A stretch of DNA of 32,518 bases from Myxococcales bacterium (GTDB lineage Bacteria > Myxococcota_A > Polyangia > Haliangiales > Haliangiaceae), in assembly GCA_028287115.1 (NCBI GenBank), contig JAQBQF010000255.1, positions 1-32,518 on the forward strand. The letters run 5' to 3'. A program made the position numbers and the translations under genes. The notes beneath the pieces were generated by a model. That model had not been told where the DNA came from and did not search any database. It worked only from the letters and a program-made list of their open reading frames with translations. Positions 1-7,951 of the stretch are shown piece after piece (the first letter of the stretch is position 1; each line of letters begins with the position of its first letter).

Positions 1-1161
1 CCCGAGCTCGACAAGCTCGAGCACTACGGAAACGCGGTGCTCGCGAAGATGAAGCAGACGCCCGGCGTCGTCGATCTCGATTCGAGCCTCGTCGACCCTG
101 TCAGCGAGACTTCAGTCCAGCCCGACCTCGATCGCGCCGCGCTGCTCGGTGTCGATCCGCAGGACATCACGATGACGCTGTCGGTGCTGATCGGCGGTAC
201 CTCCGCGTCGACGTTCGAAGAGAAGGGCGATCAATATGCGGTCTTCCTGCGGGCGGCCGAACGGTTCCGGAACGACCCGTCGGCGCTGTCGCTGATCGCG
301 GTGCCTTCGCGCTCGCTCGGTCAGGTGCCGCTGTCGGACGTGATCCGCGTCGGCGCAGGCCGCGCGATCTCGAAGATCACGCGCCAGAGCCGCGAACGTG
401 CCGTCACGATCACGATGAACGTGTCTCCCGGCTTCAACGAGTCCGATATCGTCAAGTCGCTCGAGACGACGATCAAGGACCTCGACATGCCCGCCGGCTA
501 CAACGCCGAGCCGTTCGGTCGCAGTAAGGAGATGGGCAAGATGGCCAAGGCATTCATGTTCGCGATCGGCCTCGCCGTGATCTTCATGTACCTCGTCCTC
601 GCGGCTCAATTCGAGTCGCTGCTGTACCCGTTCATCATCATGCTGTCGTTGCCGTTGACCGTGCCGTTCGCGGTGCTATCGCTGATCCTCACCGGTGGCA
701 GCCTCAACATCTTCTCGATGCTCGGCATCATCGTGCTGTTCGCGATGGTCAAGAAGAACGCGATCCTCCAGGTCGACCACGCAAACGGGCTCAGACGTCA
801 AGGTTTGCCACGTACCGAAGCCGTGCTCGCCGCGAGCCGCGACCGGTTGCGCCCGATCTTGATGACGACCTTTGCGTTCGTCGCAGGCATGCTCCCGCTG
901 ATCACGAGCCAGGGCATCGGCTCTGGGTTCTCGAAAGCAATGGCCTCGGTCGTCGTCGGTGGACAGCTGATGTCGCTGCTCCTGACGCTGATCGCCGTCC
1001 CCGTGATCTACACGTGGTTCGACGATGTTGCGCGCTTTGGACGGTGGCTGTGGCGCAAGCTGTTCGGGCCGCCGATCGATCGCGGCGGTGCAGAAATTGG
1101 CATCGTGGATCTGCATGCCGTGTCGAATGCGGTCACGCCGACGACCGCGCCGCCACATTGA
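1..1161 (+). CDS. RND-family multidrug efflux transporter permease (AcrB/HAE1 type), 3' part only
   Basis: The frame is open from base 1, so the gene begins outside the window; about 386 C-terminal residues are present of a family normally 1,020-1,050 long. RND permeases are inner-membrane proton antiporters that work as trimers with a periplasmic adaptor and an outer-membrane channel. The fragment starts in the second periplasmic porter region and then shows the last membrane bundle. Family-typical stretches include the helix entry FESLLYPFIIM, NIFSMLGIIVLFAMVKKNAI with its cytoplasmic loop GLRRQG, and RLRPILMTTFAFVAGMLPL. After the last helix there is a short tail ending TTAPPH. The next gene, 150 nt downstream on the same strand, is a MarR regulator that may control this pump. 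Substrate cannot be told from the fragment. Confidence 0.93.
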   Translation, partial: PELDKLEHYGNAVLAKMKQTPGVVDLDSSLVDPVSETSVQPDLDRAALLGVDPQDITMTLSVLIGGTSASTFEEKGDQYAVFLRAAERFRNDPSALSLIAVPSRSLGQVPLSDVIRVGAGRAISKITRQSRERAVTITMNVSPGFNESDIVKSLETTIKDLDMPAGYNAEPFGRSKEMGKMAKAFMFAIGLAVIFMYLVLAAQFESLLYPFIIMLSLPLTVPFAVLSLILTGGSLNIFSMLGIIVLFAMVKKNAILQVDHANGLRRQGLPRTEAVLAASRDRLRPILMTTFAFVAGMLPLITSQGIGSGFSKAMASVVVGGQLMSLLLTLIAVPVIYTWFDDVARFGRWLWRKLFGPPIDRGGAEIGIVDLHAVSNAVTPTTAPPH

Positions 1162-1250
1162 CAACAGACATGTAGGGGCTGTTGCGCGATGAGGCGGTTA
1201 GCGCGTTGCGAGTTAACGTGCTCCGGATGATCATTTGCGAACATTCAGGG

Positions 1251-1279
1251 TTCCGATTTCAAATCGGCTCTGATATGAC
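1251..1279 (+). promoter_or_regulatory. Candidate promoter with palindromic operator for the MarR gene
   Basis: A perfect palindrome CCGATTTCAAATCGG (7-bp arms, 1-nt centre) lies at 1253-1267. It fills the spacer between a weak -35-like TTCCGA (1251-1256) and a -10-like TATGAC (1274-1279), which are 17 nt apart. The start codon at 1312 follows about 25 nt after the expected transcription start. An AT-rich palindrome inside a promoter just before a MarR gene is the usual autoregulation layout for this family. The palindrome is observed; its role as operator is inferred. Confidence 0.45.
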
Positions 1280-1311
1280 GCAAATCCCTCACGTCGCTCG
1301 TGCTCGTGACC

Positions 1312-1800
1312 ATGACGAAGACGCCTCGAATCTCCCGTGCCGGCCGAGACCTTCGCTCGCTGCTTCATGTCCCACAGCATGACCTGCAGGCGCAGCTCGC
1401 CAGTAGGCTCGAGCGCCTGGGATTTCCGCAGCTGCGCCCCACCCACATCCAGCTGCTCAGCGCGATTTCGCCGGAAGGCGTTCGCCTTGCAGACCTGGTC
1501 ACGGTCCTCGCGCTTCCGAAGCAGACCGTTGGAGATCTGGTCGATGACCTCGAGACCACGAAGATGGTCGAGCGCTTTCCGGATCCCGATCACGGCGTGA
1601 TCAAGCGCGTTCGCCTGGGCCCGAAGGGGAGGATCTGGGCCGCCGAGGTCCGGCGTGTCGCGGCGGCCACCGAGGCCCGCTGGGCGACCCGGCTCGGCAG
1701 CAAGAAGATGAAGTCGCTGCGCGCGCTCCTCGAAGAGCTCGCCGCTACCGTCGAAGATCGCTCCGTCGTCTCGAACGGCGCGCGTCACAAGCGCGGCTAG
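1312..1800 (+). CDS. MarR-family winged-helix transcriptional regulator
   Basis: A 162-residue protein of typical MarR length (140-170). After a basic N-terminus, a helical region is followed by a winged-helix core: LRPTHIQLLSAI, then VRLADLVTVLALPKQTVGDLVDDLETTKMVER (helix-turn-helix and recognition helix), then the wing DPDHGVIKRVRLGPKGR. A C-terminal dimerisation helix follows. MarR proteins are homodimeric repressors, often controlling efflux or stress genes and released by small ligands; the efflux permease directly upstream fits that role. ATG at 1312 was chosen; GTG codons at 1300 and 1306 are in frame, and none of the three has a convincing Shine-Dalgarno sequence. A palindrome 45-59 nt upstream is a likely binding site. 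Ligand unknown. Confidence 0.85.
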   Translation: MTKTPRISRAGRDLRSLLHVPQHDLQAQLASRLERLGFPQLRPTHIQLLSAISPEGVRLADLVTVLALPKQTVGDLVDDLETTKMVERFPDPDHGVIKRVRLGPKGRIWAAEVRRVAAATEARWATRLGSKKMKSLRALLEELAATVEDRSVVSNGARHKRG

Positions 1801-1894
1801 CCGCCGGCGCGCTGGGCGTTCGAGCCTCGTGCTGGTGTTCGTGCGCTCTGTGCGCCGCGGATGCTCGGCAACGCGACCCTTTCAGCCGAAGCCG

Positions 1895-2803
1895 CTACTT
1901 CGCTCCGGTGAACGTGTAGATGAACTGCGCGTTCATGATCGTGTCCAGGGACGAGGCCTCGGGCACGAAGCCCATCGCGAGGTTCTTGATCGCCAGCGGG
2001 CCAGGCCGGTTGTCGTAGCGAGCTTCGAGCGAGGTCTGGACCGCGAGGTTCTTGCCGATCTTCGCGGAGATCGCGACCTTGAAGTTGACGCGCGTATCCT
2101 GCAAGGGGCCGCCATCCTTGCCGGTCGGCAGGGTCTCGCGGTTGACGTTGGTCAGCAGCTCGAGCGCGGTCTCGACGTCGGTGCCGGCCGTCATCGTCGC
2201 CCTGTGCCCGAAGAACAGCCGGCCGGAATGAATCGACAGCGGCTCGCCGGTGATCAAATCCTCACGCGAGAAGTCATAGCCGAGCTCGGCGACTGTCTGT
2301 GCGGTCTTGGTCTTGTAGAGGCTGCGGCTGTAGCCGGCTTGGGCGCCGATCACGGACTCCTTGCCGGCGGGCAGATTGCGCGCGGCAAGCGCAGCGACAA
2401 ACAGGGAGTTGAGCTCGGTGAGGAATCGGTCGTAGCGGAGCCTGCTCGCGAACATTTCGGTCGTCAGGGAGCTCGTCGACACGATCTCGCTCGGATCGTC
2501 GATCAGTCCGTTGCCGTTCTTATCGAGCAGGATGCGCAGGCCCTGCTTCGCGTACACGCCGCTCGCCTCGAAGCTAACTTTGTTCGCGCGCTCCTTGCGC
2601 GAGACCTTGAGCCCGCCGGTGGCCGCGGTCGTGTCGGAGTTGCCCGTCGTGAGCACGAGGCCCGCTTCTGCGGTCGCGAGCCACTCGACGGCTTTGACGT
2701 CCTTGACCTCCTCGGCCTTGCCGTATTCGAACTTGGGATCATCGGCACGGACCAGACGCGTACCGAGAACCACGAGGAACAGACCGCAGTACATCGCTCG
2801 CAT
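1895..2803 (-). CDS. DUF481-family (YdiY-like) outer-membrane protein
   Basis: A 302-residue exported protein. Residues 1-20 form a Sec signal peptide ending near VRADD. The mature part has the DUF481 pattern: a beta-rich protein opening with AEAGLVLTTGNSDTTAATGGLKVSRK, recurring amphipathic strands, and a terminal aromatic strand NAQFIYTFTG typical of outer-membrane barrels. An insertion DKNGNGLIDDPSE resembles a Ca2+-binding DxNxDG-type loop. DUF481 proteins (E. coli YdiY, 'salt-induced outer membrane protein') have no firmly established function. The first ATG was chosen; a second in-frame ATG lies three codons on. It is preceded by a TAnnnT hexamer 6 nt upstream and no Shine-Dalgarno, suggesting a leaderless mRNA. 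The 47-bp hairpin repeats lie just upstream. Confidence 0.85.
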   Translation of the reverse strand: MRAMYCGLFLVVLGTRLVRADDPKFEYGKAEEVKDVKAVEWLATAEAGLVLTTGNSDTTAATGGLKVSRKERANKVSFEASGVYAKQGLRILLDKNGNGLIDDPSEIVSTSSLTTEMFASRLRYDRFLTELNSLFVAALAARNLPAGKESVIGAQAGYSRSLYKTKTAQTVAELGYDFSREDLITGEPLSIHSGRLFFGHRATMTAGTDVETALELLTNVNRETLPTGKDGGPLQDTRVNFKVAISAKIGKNLAVQTSLEARYDNRPGPLAIKNLAMGFVPEASSLDTIMNAQFIYTFTGAK

Positions 2804-2809
2804 GTCGCC

Positions 2810-2815
2810 ACGGTA
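2810..2815 (-). promoter_or_regulatory. TAnnnT -10-like element for leaderless start at 2803
   Basis: TACCGT on the minus strand ends 6 nt before the ATG of the DUF481 gene. No -35 or Shine-Dalgarno is visible. It is one of nine similar sites in the window. Confidence 0.4.
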
Positions 2816-2821
2816 TCAGCC

Positions 2822-2972
2822 GACCGCGCGCCGGCGGTCCGGTGAGCCGGACATCACGCCATCTTCGGGACCGCGCGCCGGCGGTCCGGTGAGCCGGACA
2901 TCACGCCGTCTTCGGGACCGCGCGCCGGCGGTCCGGTGACCCGGACATCACGCCGTTCTGGGGACCGCGCGC
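2822..2972. repeat. 47-bp tandem repeat, three full copies plus a partial fourth, each holding a hairpin
   Basis: Units begin at 2822, 2869 and 2916, and a 10-nt partial unit begins at 2963. Copies 1 and 2 differ at about one position; copy 3 has a few changes. Each full unit contains GTCCGG-tgag-CCGGAC (tgac in copy 3), a 6-bp stem with a 4-nt loop whose stem is unchanged while the loop varies. The array fills the gap between two minus-strand genes. The stop codon of the upstream regulator (2948-2950) lies inside copy 3, so the array has grown from or into that gene's 3' end. Units are contiguous without spacers. It may act as transcript 3'-end structure or be a simple duplicated intergenic repeat. 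Confidence 0.9.
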
Positions 2973-3838
2973 AGCCGATAGCCGAAGCGATGACGCGACT
3001 CGATGAGATCGCCGATCTCCGCCTTCATCAACGCTCTCCGGACCCGCCGGACGAGCTGCTTGACGTGGTTCTCGCTCGGTTCCTTCGTGTCCCACGACAG
3101 GTCCGCGATCAGCTCGGACGATCGGACGAAGCCGCGCACGAGCTCGGGCTGGTGAGCCTCGGAGCTCATGCGCTTGATCATGAGCGAGATCAGCTCGAAT
3201 TGCGTAGTCGTCAGCTGAACCTGCTTGCCGTCGACTTCGACGAGACCGCCACCGCCGCCGGTCGGCTCGTGCAGTCTGAACCGCATCTCGGGGAGACCGA
3301 CGTTCGTGCGCTCTTCGGCTTCGTCGAACTCTTCCGCGGCGGCCCCGTCCGCGGGGGCGGCCTCGGCTTTCGCGACCGGACGGATCGTCGTCGTCACGCT
3401 GCGGCTCGAGCGAGGGCTCGGCAAGCGCGAAACGTCCTCGATCAGATAGAACGCGATGTGGCCGAAACGAATTCGATTGGAGTCGTGCACCGTGACCGCG
3501 GCCTCGATCAGCCGATCATCTTGAAACGTGCCATTCGCCGATCCGAGATCGCGGAGCGTCCATGTTCCGTTGTCGAACGTCAGGTGTGCGTGGTGGCGCG
3601 AGACACTGGGCTCGAGGACCGCAATGCCGGGGCTGTCGATCTGACGGCCGATCAGCGTGCGCGCCTCGAGCGGTTGCGGCCGGCCCCACAGATCGATCAG
3701 CGCCGCGCCGGTAGGCCGCACGTTCCGCACCTGGATCTGCTCGGGTGTGATGTGCAAAGGACTCGAGAGCTCTTCGCGACATTCCTCGCAGAGCACGCCG
3801 ACCTCAGCAGGCCGCTGCTTACACACCGGGCAGTTCAC
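2948..3838 (-). CDS. Zinc-ribbon / FHA / OmpR-type winged-helix regulator
   Basis: A 296-residue cytoplasmic protein with three modules. Residues 3-20 carry a CxxC...CxxC zinc ribbon (C3, C6, C17, C20). Residues 60-132 are an FHA domain with the expected phosphothreonine-binding residues: GR at 64-65, SRHH at 80-83 and ANGT at 101-104. After an acidic linker, residues 205-292 form a winged helix of the OmpR/PhoB C-terminal type (LTTTQFELISLMI, then HVKQLVRRVRRAL and the wing RHRFGYRLR). There is no receiver domain. FHA modules read Ser/Thr-kinase phosphorylation, so the inference is a DNA-binding regulator switched by phosphothreonine docking rather than by a two-component phosphorelay. Start is GTG, with TAGGAT 6 nt upstream. 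The stop lies inside the tandem repeat. Confidence 0.85.
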   Translation of the reverse strand: MNCPVCKQRPAEVGVLCEECREELSSPLHITPEQIQVRNVRPTGAALIDLWGRPQPLEARTLIGRQIDSPGIAVLEPSVSRHHAHLTFDNGTWTLRDLGSANGTFQDDRLIEAAVTVHDSNRIRFGHIAFYLIEDVSRLPSPRSSRSVTTTIRPVAKAEAAPADGAAAEEFDEAEERTNVGLPEMRFRLHEPTGGGGGLVEVDGKQVQLTTTQFELISLMIKRMSSEAHQPELVRGFVRSSELIADLSWDTKEPSENHVKQLVRRVRRALMKAEIGDLIESRHRFGYRLRAVPRTA

Positions 3839-3844
3839 GAGGAC

Positions 3845-3850
3845 ATCCTA
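3845..3850 (-). promoter_or_regulatory. TAnnnT -10-like element for start at 3838
   Basis: TAGGAT on the minus strand ends 6 nt before the GTG start of the FHA regulator. The embedded AGGA could instead serve as a weak Shine-Dalgarno, so this site is less clear-cut than the others. Confidence 0.35.
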
Positions 3851-3891
3851 TCACTTTCGGAGATCGCCCAAGTCGCCGGCAGACCCGAACC

Positions 3892-4851
3892 CTACTCCCA
3901 CGCGGTGTAAGACCGGCCTTGAACCGGCTCCTCGATGCGGTTCGGCCCGGCGGCGAGCTGGAACGGGAAGGACCGGGCCGACAGGCCGTCATCGCCTGCG
4001 GTCATCACCTGGAAATGGAGGTGTGGCGTCGACGAGAATCCGGTATTGCCGGACAGCGCGAGCTCGGCTCCGCGCGCGACGCGCTCCCCGGCGCGAACCT
4101 CGACACCGCTCGGTGCCAGGTGCATGTACTCGCCGAGCGTCCCGTCATCGTGGAGCACGATCACGAAGTTCGTGCGCTGGTAGTCGAGGAACTCGGGTGT
4201 CGTGCCGGCCCCCTGGGCGGAGGCATTCGTCGCCACGACGATGCCCGGCCGGGTCGCGAGCACGTGCGTCGCGACCGGACAATCGAAGTCGATCGCGTAT
4301 TCATTCGAGCCTCGATGCGAGAAGGCGCCGTGAAACCCCTGGAGCACCGCGAACGTGGTCTTGGTGACGTACGGCAGGCGATAGGCGTACGACGAAGGGC
4401 GCGCCCTCGGATCCCCAAACCTTGCGTGAAAGGTGATCCGCCGACGGTACGCGGCCCTTGGATCGGCGATCGACAGCATTGTCAACACGACCCCGGTCGT
4501 CTGCGCATTCGGCTGCGGCGCCGCGGGCAGCAGCGACACCCCGGTGAGCGGCGCCGTCGGCTCGAGATTTTCGAGGTCCGTCAGCTCCCACTCCATCACG
4601 ATCGGGACCGCGTACCGGTTGTATGCGACCTCGATCAGCCGGCCGCCATCGCGGCGCATCTCGAATTGGATGCGACCGCCGTCGAACACGAACTCGCTCG
4701 ATCGGTCGATCACGACGCCGGCGCGAGAGCTATCGACGGGCGGAGCCGCGGGCTCGGGGAGCGGTTTCGCGATCGGCTCGCCGGTGTAGACGGGCGGAAG
4801 CGACGAGACAGGCGTGCAGCCGATCGCGAGACATAACAGCAGCCACCGCAT
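3892..4851 (-). CDS. M23 (LytM/lysostaphin-type) zinc metallopeptidase lipoprotein
   Basis: A 319-residue lipoprotein starting at the ATG at 4851, which gives a short signal peptide with lipobox LAIGC (lipid Cys12) and a Pro-rich linker. The C-terminal half, about residues 160-300, is a LytM fold. Zinc ligands are H179 and D188 in HRGSNEYAIDF and H279 in STPHLHF; H277 is the usual catalytic His. All key residues are present, so it should be active rather than a degenerate activator. Residues 50-150 form a beta-rich domain of unknown role. M23 enzymes cut peptidoglycan peptide cross-links. It is transcribed divergently from the O-acetylation operon, which suggests, but does not prove, shared cell-wall business. 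In-frame ATG and other codons upstream (4878 to 5088) would destroy the signal peptide. Confidence 0.88.
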   Translation of the reverse strand: MRWLLLCLAIGCTPVSSLPPVYTGEPIAKPLPEPAAPPVDSSRAGVVIDRSSEFVFDGGRIQFEMRRDGGRLIEVAYNRYAVPIVMEWELTDLENLEPTAPLTGVSLLPAAPQPNAQTTGVVLTMLSIADPRAAYRRRITFHARFGDPRARPSSYAYRLPYVTKTTFAVLQGFHGAFSHRGSNEYAIDFDCPVATHVLATRPGIVVATNASAQGAGTTPEFLDYQRTNFVIVLHDDGTLGEYMHLAPSGVEVRAGERVARGAELALSGNTGFSSTPHLHFQVMTAGDDGLSARSFPFQLAAGPNRIEEPVQGRSYTAWE

Positions 4852-4860
4852 GCAGCGCTG

Positions 4861-4866
4861 ATCATA
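4861..4866 (-). promoter_or_regulatory. -10-like TATGAT upstream of M23 gene
   Basis: TATGAT on the minus strand matches the TATAAT consensus at five of six positions and ends 9 nt before the ATG at 4851. No Shine-Dalgarno is visible, so the mRNA would have a leader of only a few nucleotides or none. Confidence 0.45.
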
Positions 4867-5012
4867 GCAGCCGATCATGCCGGCGCGGCCGGGCGGTCGC
4901 GCAGGTGACCCAGCGGACCTCGGCCGGGAGCATAACGCCCCGCCACTTGCACCGCGGCGCAGACCGCGCACGATCTGAGGATCTTCCCGAGCGGCGACGG
5001 CAGACCGTAACC

Positions 5013-5040
5013 TTGACTCCCTCACCGGTTCGCATACCTT
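5013..5040 (+). promoter_or_regulatory. Candidate sigma70-type promoter of the O-acetylation operon
   Basis: TTGACT (5013-5018, five of six matches to TTGACA), a 16-nt spacer and TACCTT (5035-5040) lie in the 197-nt divergent gap. The ATG at 5049 is only 8 nt past the -10 element, so transcription should begin at or next to the start codon. Confidence 0.45.
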
Positions 5041-5048
5041 CGGTCTCG

Positions 5049-6431
5049 ATGTCCGCGCCCGATCGCAGCTGGACCATCGCACCGACATTGGCGTGGTTCG
5101 GTCTCGCGGTCTGCATCGGCATCCGCTTCATCGACGGTCATGTCGACGCGTTCGCAGATCGGCTGACCGCGAAGCGCACACCCGCGGCAACGACGCCCGC
5201 GATCGGCGCGCCGGTGGTCGTCGCCGAAGCAAACGACACGGAGGATGCGAGCGACGCGGCCGTGAAGCTGCCGTCGTCGGGCGATCACGATATCGGGGCG
5301 CTCGACGACGTCTGCCTCGACGGCAAAGACGACGCCTGCAAGCGATGGGCAATGGACGGGTTCTATCGCGCCGTCGGCGACGCGAAGGCCGGCAAGCTCG
5401 GGCGCGCCGTGCGGATCTCGTGGTACGGCGATTCGGTCGTTGCGACCGACGCCATCCCCGGGCGGCTGCGCACGCGGATGCAGACCGAGCTCGGCGATGG
5501 CGGACCGGGGTTCGTCTACATCGTGCCGCCGCACCGGTTTTGCGAGCACGAGGCGATCACGCGGTCTTCCGGCGGAAGCTGGCTGACGCATGCGATCTCG
5601 ACGACCCAGGTCGCCGACGGCCTCTACGGTGTGGGCGGCAGCTCGACCGAGACCGACGGCGGTCGCGCGACGATCAAGCTCGTCGCAGGCAAGGCGACGA
5701 ACGTCGAGCTGTACTATCTCGCGCAACCCAAAGGCGGGACTGCCACGATCTCCGCCGACGGCGCCGAGGTGATCCACGCGGCGACCCTGGCAGAGCAGAA
5801 ACAGGCAGCGTGGTCCACCGCGAAGCTCGAGGCGGGCGCCGGCCAGTTCAAGATCTCGACCGAGGGTCGCGTGCGCCTGTTCGGGATCGATCTCGAGAAT
5901 GATCACGGCGCCGTGGTCGATAACCTCGGGATCGTCAGCGTCAACGTGAAGAGCTTCCTCGCCAACGATGCGGCACACTGGAGCGCCGAGCTCGGTCATC
6001 GCAGCGCGGATCTCGTGATGATCATGATCGGCGCGAACGAGGCACAGTGGCTGAGCCCGGGCGATCACGACACGAAGGACTACGCGTCGCGGTACGAGAA
6101 GATCCTCGAGCCGATCCGCAAGGGACGCCCGGACGCGGCATGCCTCGTCGTGTCGCCGACGGATCAGGCCGAAGCAAAGGACGGCGAATATCCATCGCGG
6201 CCTGTGATGCCGCTGCTCGTCGAGGCGCAGCGCACGGCCGCGCACGCGCAAGGCTGCGCGTTCTATTCGACGTACCGGTGGATGGGCGGCAAAGGCTCGG
6301 CGCAAAAATGGTTCCGCAAGGGCCTTGTCGGCAGCGACTTCCAGCACCTGTCGCGCAAGGGCGCGAACAAGATGGCCGATGCCGTGTTCGATGCGCTGCT
6401 CGCCGGATTTCACCAGTACGCGGGCAAATGA
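5049..6431 (+). CDS. SGNH/GDSL-fold hydrolase or O-acetyltransferase, membrane-anchored (first of pair)
   Basis: A 460-residue protein with an N-terminal membrane segment at about residues 12-27 (IAPTLAWFGLAVCIGIRF) and an extracytoplasmic SGNH domain. Block I is WYGDSV with nucleophile S129. G328-A-N330 is the oxyanion block (IMIGANEAQ). D430-F-Q-H433 completes the triad. Between blocks I and III sits a beta-rich insertion of about 150 residues, as in AlgJ/AlgX-like and PatB-like proteins. Such proteins take acetyl groups delivered across the membrane by an MBOAT partner and place them on polysaccharide or peptidoglycan. The next SGNH gene overlaps its stop by 4 nt (ATGA). ATG 5049 was chosen because it begins the membrane segment; upstream sequence in frame is Arg-rich and non-coding in style. 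Substrate not determinable. Confidence 0.85.
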   Translation: MSAPDRSWTIAPTLAWFGLAVCIGIRFIDGHVDAFADRLTAKRTPAATTPAIGAPVVVAEANDTEDASDAAVKLPSSGDHDIGALDDVCLDGKDDACKRWAMDGFYRAVGDAKAGKLGRAVRISWYGDSVVATDAIPGRLRTRMQTELGDGGPGFVYIVPPHRFCEHEAITRSSGGSWLTHAISTTQVADGLYGVGGSSTETDGGRATIKLVAGKATNVELYYLAQPKGGTATISADGAEVIHAATLAEQKQAAWSTAKLEAGAGQFKISTEGRVRLFGIDLENDHGAVVDNLGIVSVNVKSFLANDAAHWSAELGHRSADLVMIMIGANEAQWLSPGDHDTKDYASRYEKILEPIRKGRPDAACLVVSPTDQAEAKDGEYPSRPVMPLLVEAQRTAAHAQGCAFYSTYRWMGGKGSAQKWFRKGLVGSDFQHLSRKGANKMADAVFDALLAGFHQYAGK

Positions 6432-7951
6432 CGGTCCGCCACACATGCATCGCGCTCGCGCTCGCGGCAGCGCTACTCGGCTGTGATTCCGGGTGCGATG
6501 GCGAGCGATCGCAGAGGCCGGTCACGCCGCGCCCGCGGCCGGTGCCGGCGATCGTCGACGACGGCGGGGCGGCAATCGAAGTGCCGACGAGCGATGGGGA
6601 GGTCGCGTACATCCCCGGCACGCTCGACGCACCGGCGGGCACGCTCGATCAGCTGTTCATCGGTCTCGATGCGGCCGAGCGCGCCGATCCGACCGGCCGC
6701 GTACTGCTGCTGTTTTTCGGCGACTCGCACACCGCCGGCGATTCGATGACCTCGCGGCTGCGGACGACGTTCCAAAGCCGGTTCGGCGACGCCGGGCGCG
6801 GCCTCGTCGCCGCGGGACGGCCGCCGACCCGTCACTACTATCAGCGCGACGTGCTGTACGGGACTTCCGGGACGTGGAAGGCGGCGGTCGGCGGGCATCG
6901 CGGCGATCCGGAGCCCTACGGCATCAGCGGCATTCGGGTGTACGGCCAGCAGAAGGGCGCGCAGCTGTGGGTCGAGACCTGTCTCGATTGTCAGGCGGGG
7001 ACACGCGTCTCGCAGCTCGAGATCCTCTACTACTCGGCACCCGATCACGGGCTGCTCCGGTACCGCGTCGACGAGGGGGCGTGGCAACAGCTGTCGACGA
7101 AGACCGCGCCGATCGAGCCGCCGCACCCAGCGCGTCAGGTGATCCCGGTAGTCGATGGTCCACACAAGCTGACGCTCGAGCATGGAGGCGGAGGCCCTGT
7201 CGATCTGTTCGGCGTCGTGATGGAGCGCGGCAAGCCGGGCGCGATCGTCGACTCGCTCGGTGTCGTCGGGCGGCGGCTCGGCAGCTTGCGCTCGTGGGAC
7301 TGGTCGATCATCGGCGATCAGCTGTCGACGCGCGATCCACGTCTCGTCGTGCTCCAGTACGGCACGAACGAAGCTGACGATCCCGATCTCGATCTCGAGG
7401 CGATGGCGCGATACTTCGACGACACGATCCTGAGGATCCGCGCTGCCGCGCCGACCGCCTCGATCTTGATTCTCGGGCCGCCGGATCTCGGCGTGCGCGA
7501 AGCGGGCAAGTCCTGCGATCGCATGCAGAAGCAGAAGGCGGCGATCGATGCCGGCGTGATCCCGGAATGCGAGTGGCGCACGCCGGGCGTGCTCGGCGAG
7601 ATCATTTCCGTCGAGCATTCCGCCGCGGTGCGCAACAAGGTCGCGTTCTTCGATACGTTCGCCGCGATGGGCGGTCCGGATCAGATGCAGCCGTGGGTGC
7701 TCGCCGAGCCGAAGGTCGCGTACAAAGATCACGTTCACTTCACGGACGTCGGTTATCAGCGCTGGGCCGATGCGCTGTCGCAGGCGGTGCTCGTGCGCTA
7801 CGCCGATTGGCGCCGCGCGCAGAACATGCCGCCGACGAAACCGATTCGTCTGCCGCCGCCGGTGAAGCCGTCCGACGCCCCTCTACCGGGCTCGGTCGAG
7901 CCTGTCGCAACCCCGGTGGGGCCCGAGCAGGCGCTCCCTCTCGCGCCGTAA
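6428..7951 (+). CDS. SGNH/GDSL-fold lipoprotein, probable O-acetyltransferase partner (second of pair)
   Basis: A 507-residue lipoprotein: signal peptide with lipobox LLGC, then a Pro/Arg-rich linker and an SGNH domain. Block I is FFGDSHTAGD with nucleophile S100. G312-T-N314 lies in QYGTNEADD, and D434-H-V-H437 forms the distal part of the triad. The layout of block I, inserted beta domain, then blocks III and V is the same as in the preceding gene, so the two look like diverged duplicates with different anchoring (membrane helix versus lipid). The C-terminus is a Pro-rich tail of about 45 residues. The start ATG overlaps the previous stop (ATGA) and its own stop overlaps the MBOAT start (TAATG), so all three are probably translationally coupled. 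Confidence 0.87.
   Translation: MTVRHTCIALALAAALLGCDSGCDGERSQRPVTPRPRPVPAIVDDGGAAIEVPTSDGEVAYIPGTLDAPAGTLDQLFIGLDAAERADPTGRVLLLFFGDSHTAGDSMTSRLRTTFQSRFGDAGRGLVAAGRPPTRHYYQRDVLYGTSGTWKAAVGGHRGDPEPYGISGIRVYGQQKGAQLWVETCLDCQAGTRVSQLEILYYSAPDHGLLRYRVDEGAWQQLSTKTAPIEPPHPARQVIPVVDGPHKLTLEHGGGGPVDLFGVVMERGKPGAIVDSLGVVGRRLGSLRSWDWSIIGDQLSTRDPRLVVLQYGTNEADDPDLDLEAMARYFDDTILRIRAAAPTASILILGPPDLGVREAGKSCDRMQKQKAAIDAGVIPECEWRTPGVLGEIISVEHSAAVRNKVAFFDTFAAMGGPDQMQPWVLAEPKVAYKDHVHFTDVGYQRWADALSQAVLVRYADWRRAQNMPPTKPIRLPPPVKPSDAPLPGSVEPVATPVGPEQALPLAP

Noticed and set aside
1162..1311. 66-residue frame from 1182 as a small gene
   Set aside because: It overlaps the MarR promoter and gene start in another frame and has no ribosome site or family-like sequence.
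2822..2972. CRISPR array
   Set aside because: The 47-bp units are contiguous with no spacers, so it is a tandem repeat.
4852..5088. N-terminal extension of the M23 gene to 5088
   Set aside because: It would place a 79-residue Arg-rich stretch before a perfect lipoprotein signal and run into the divergent promoter.
5022..6446. 474-residue minus-strand frame
   Set aside because: It lies opposite the first SGNH gene and has no recognisable domain.
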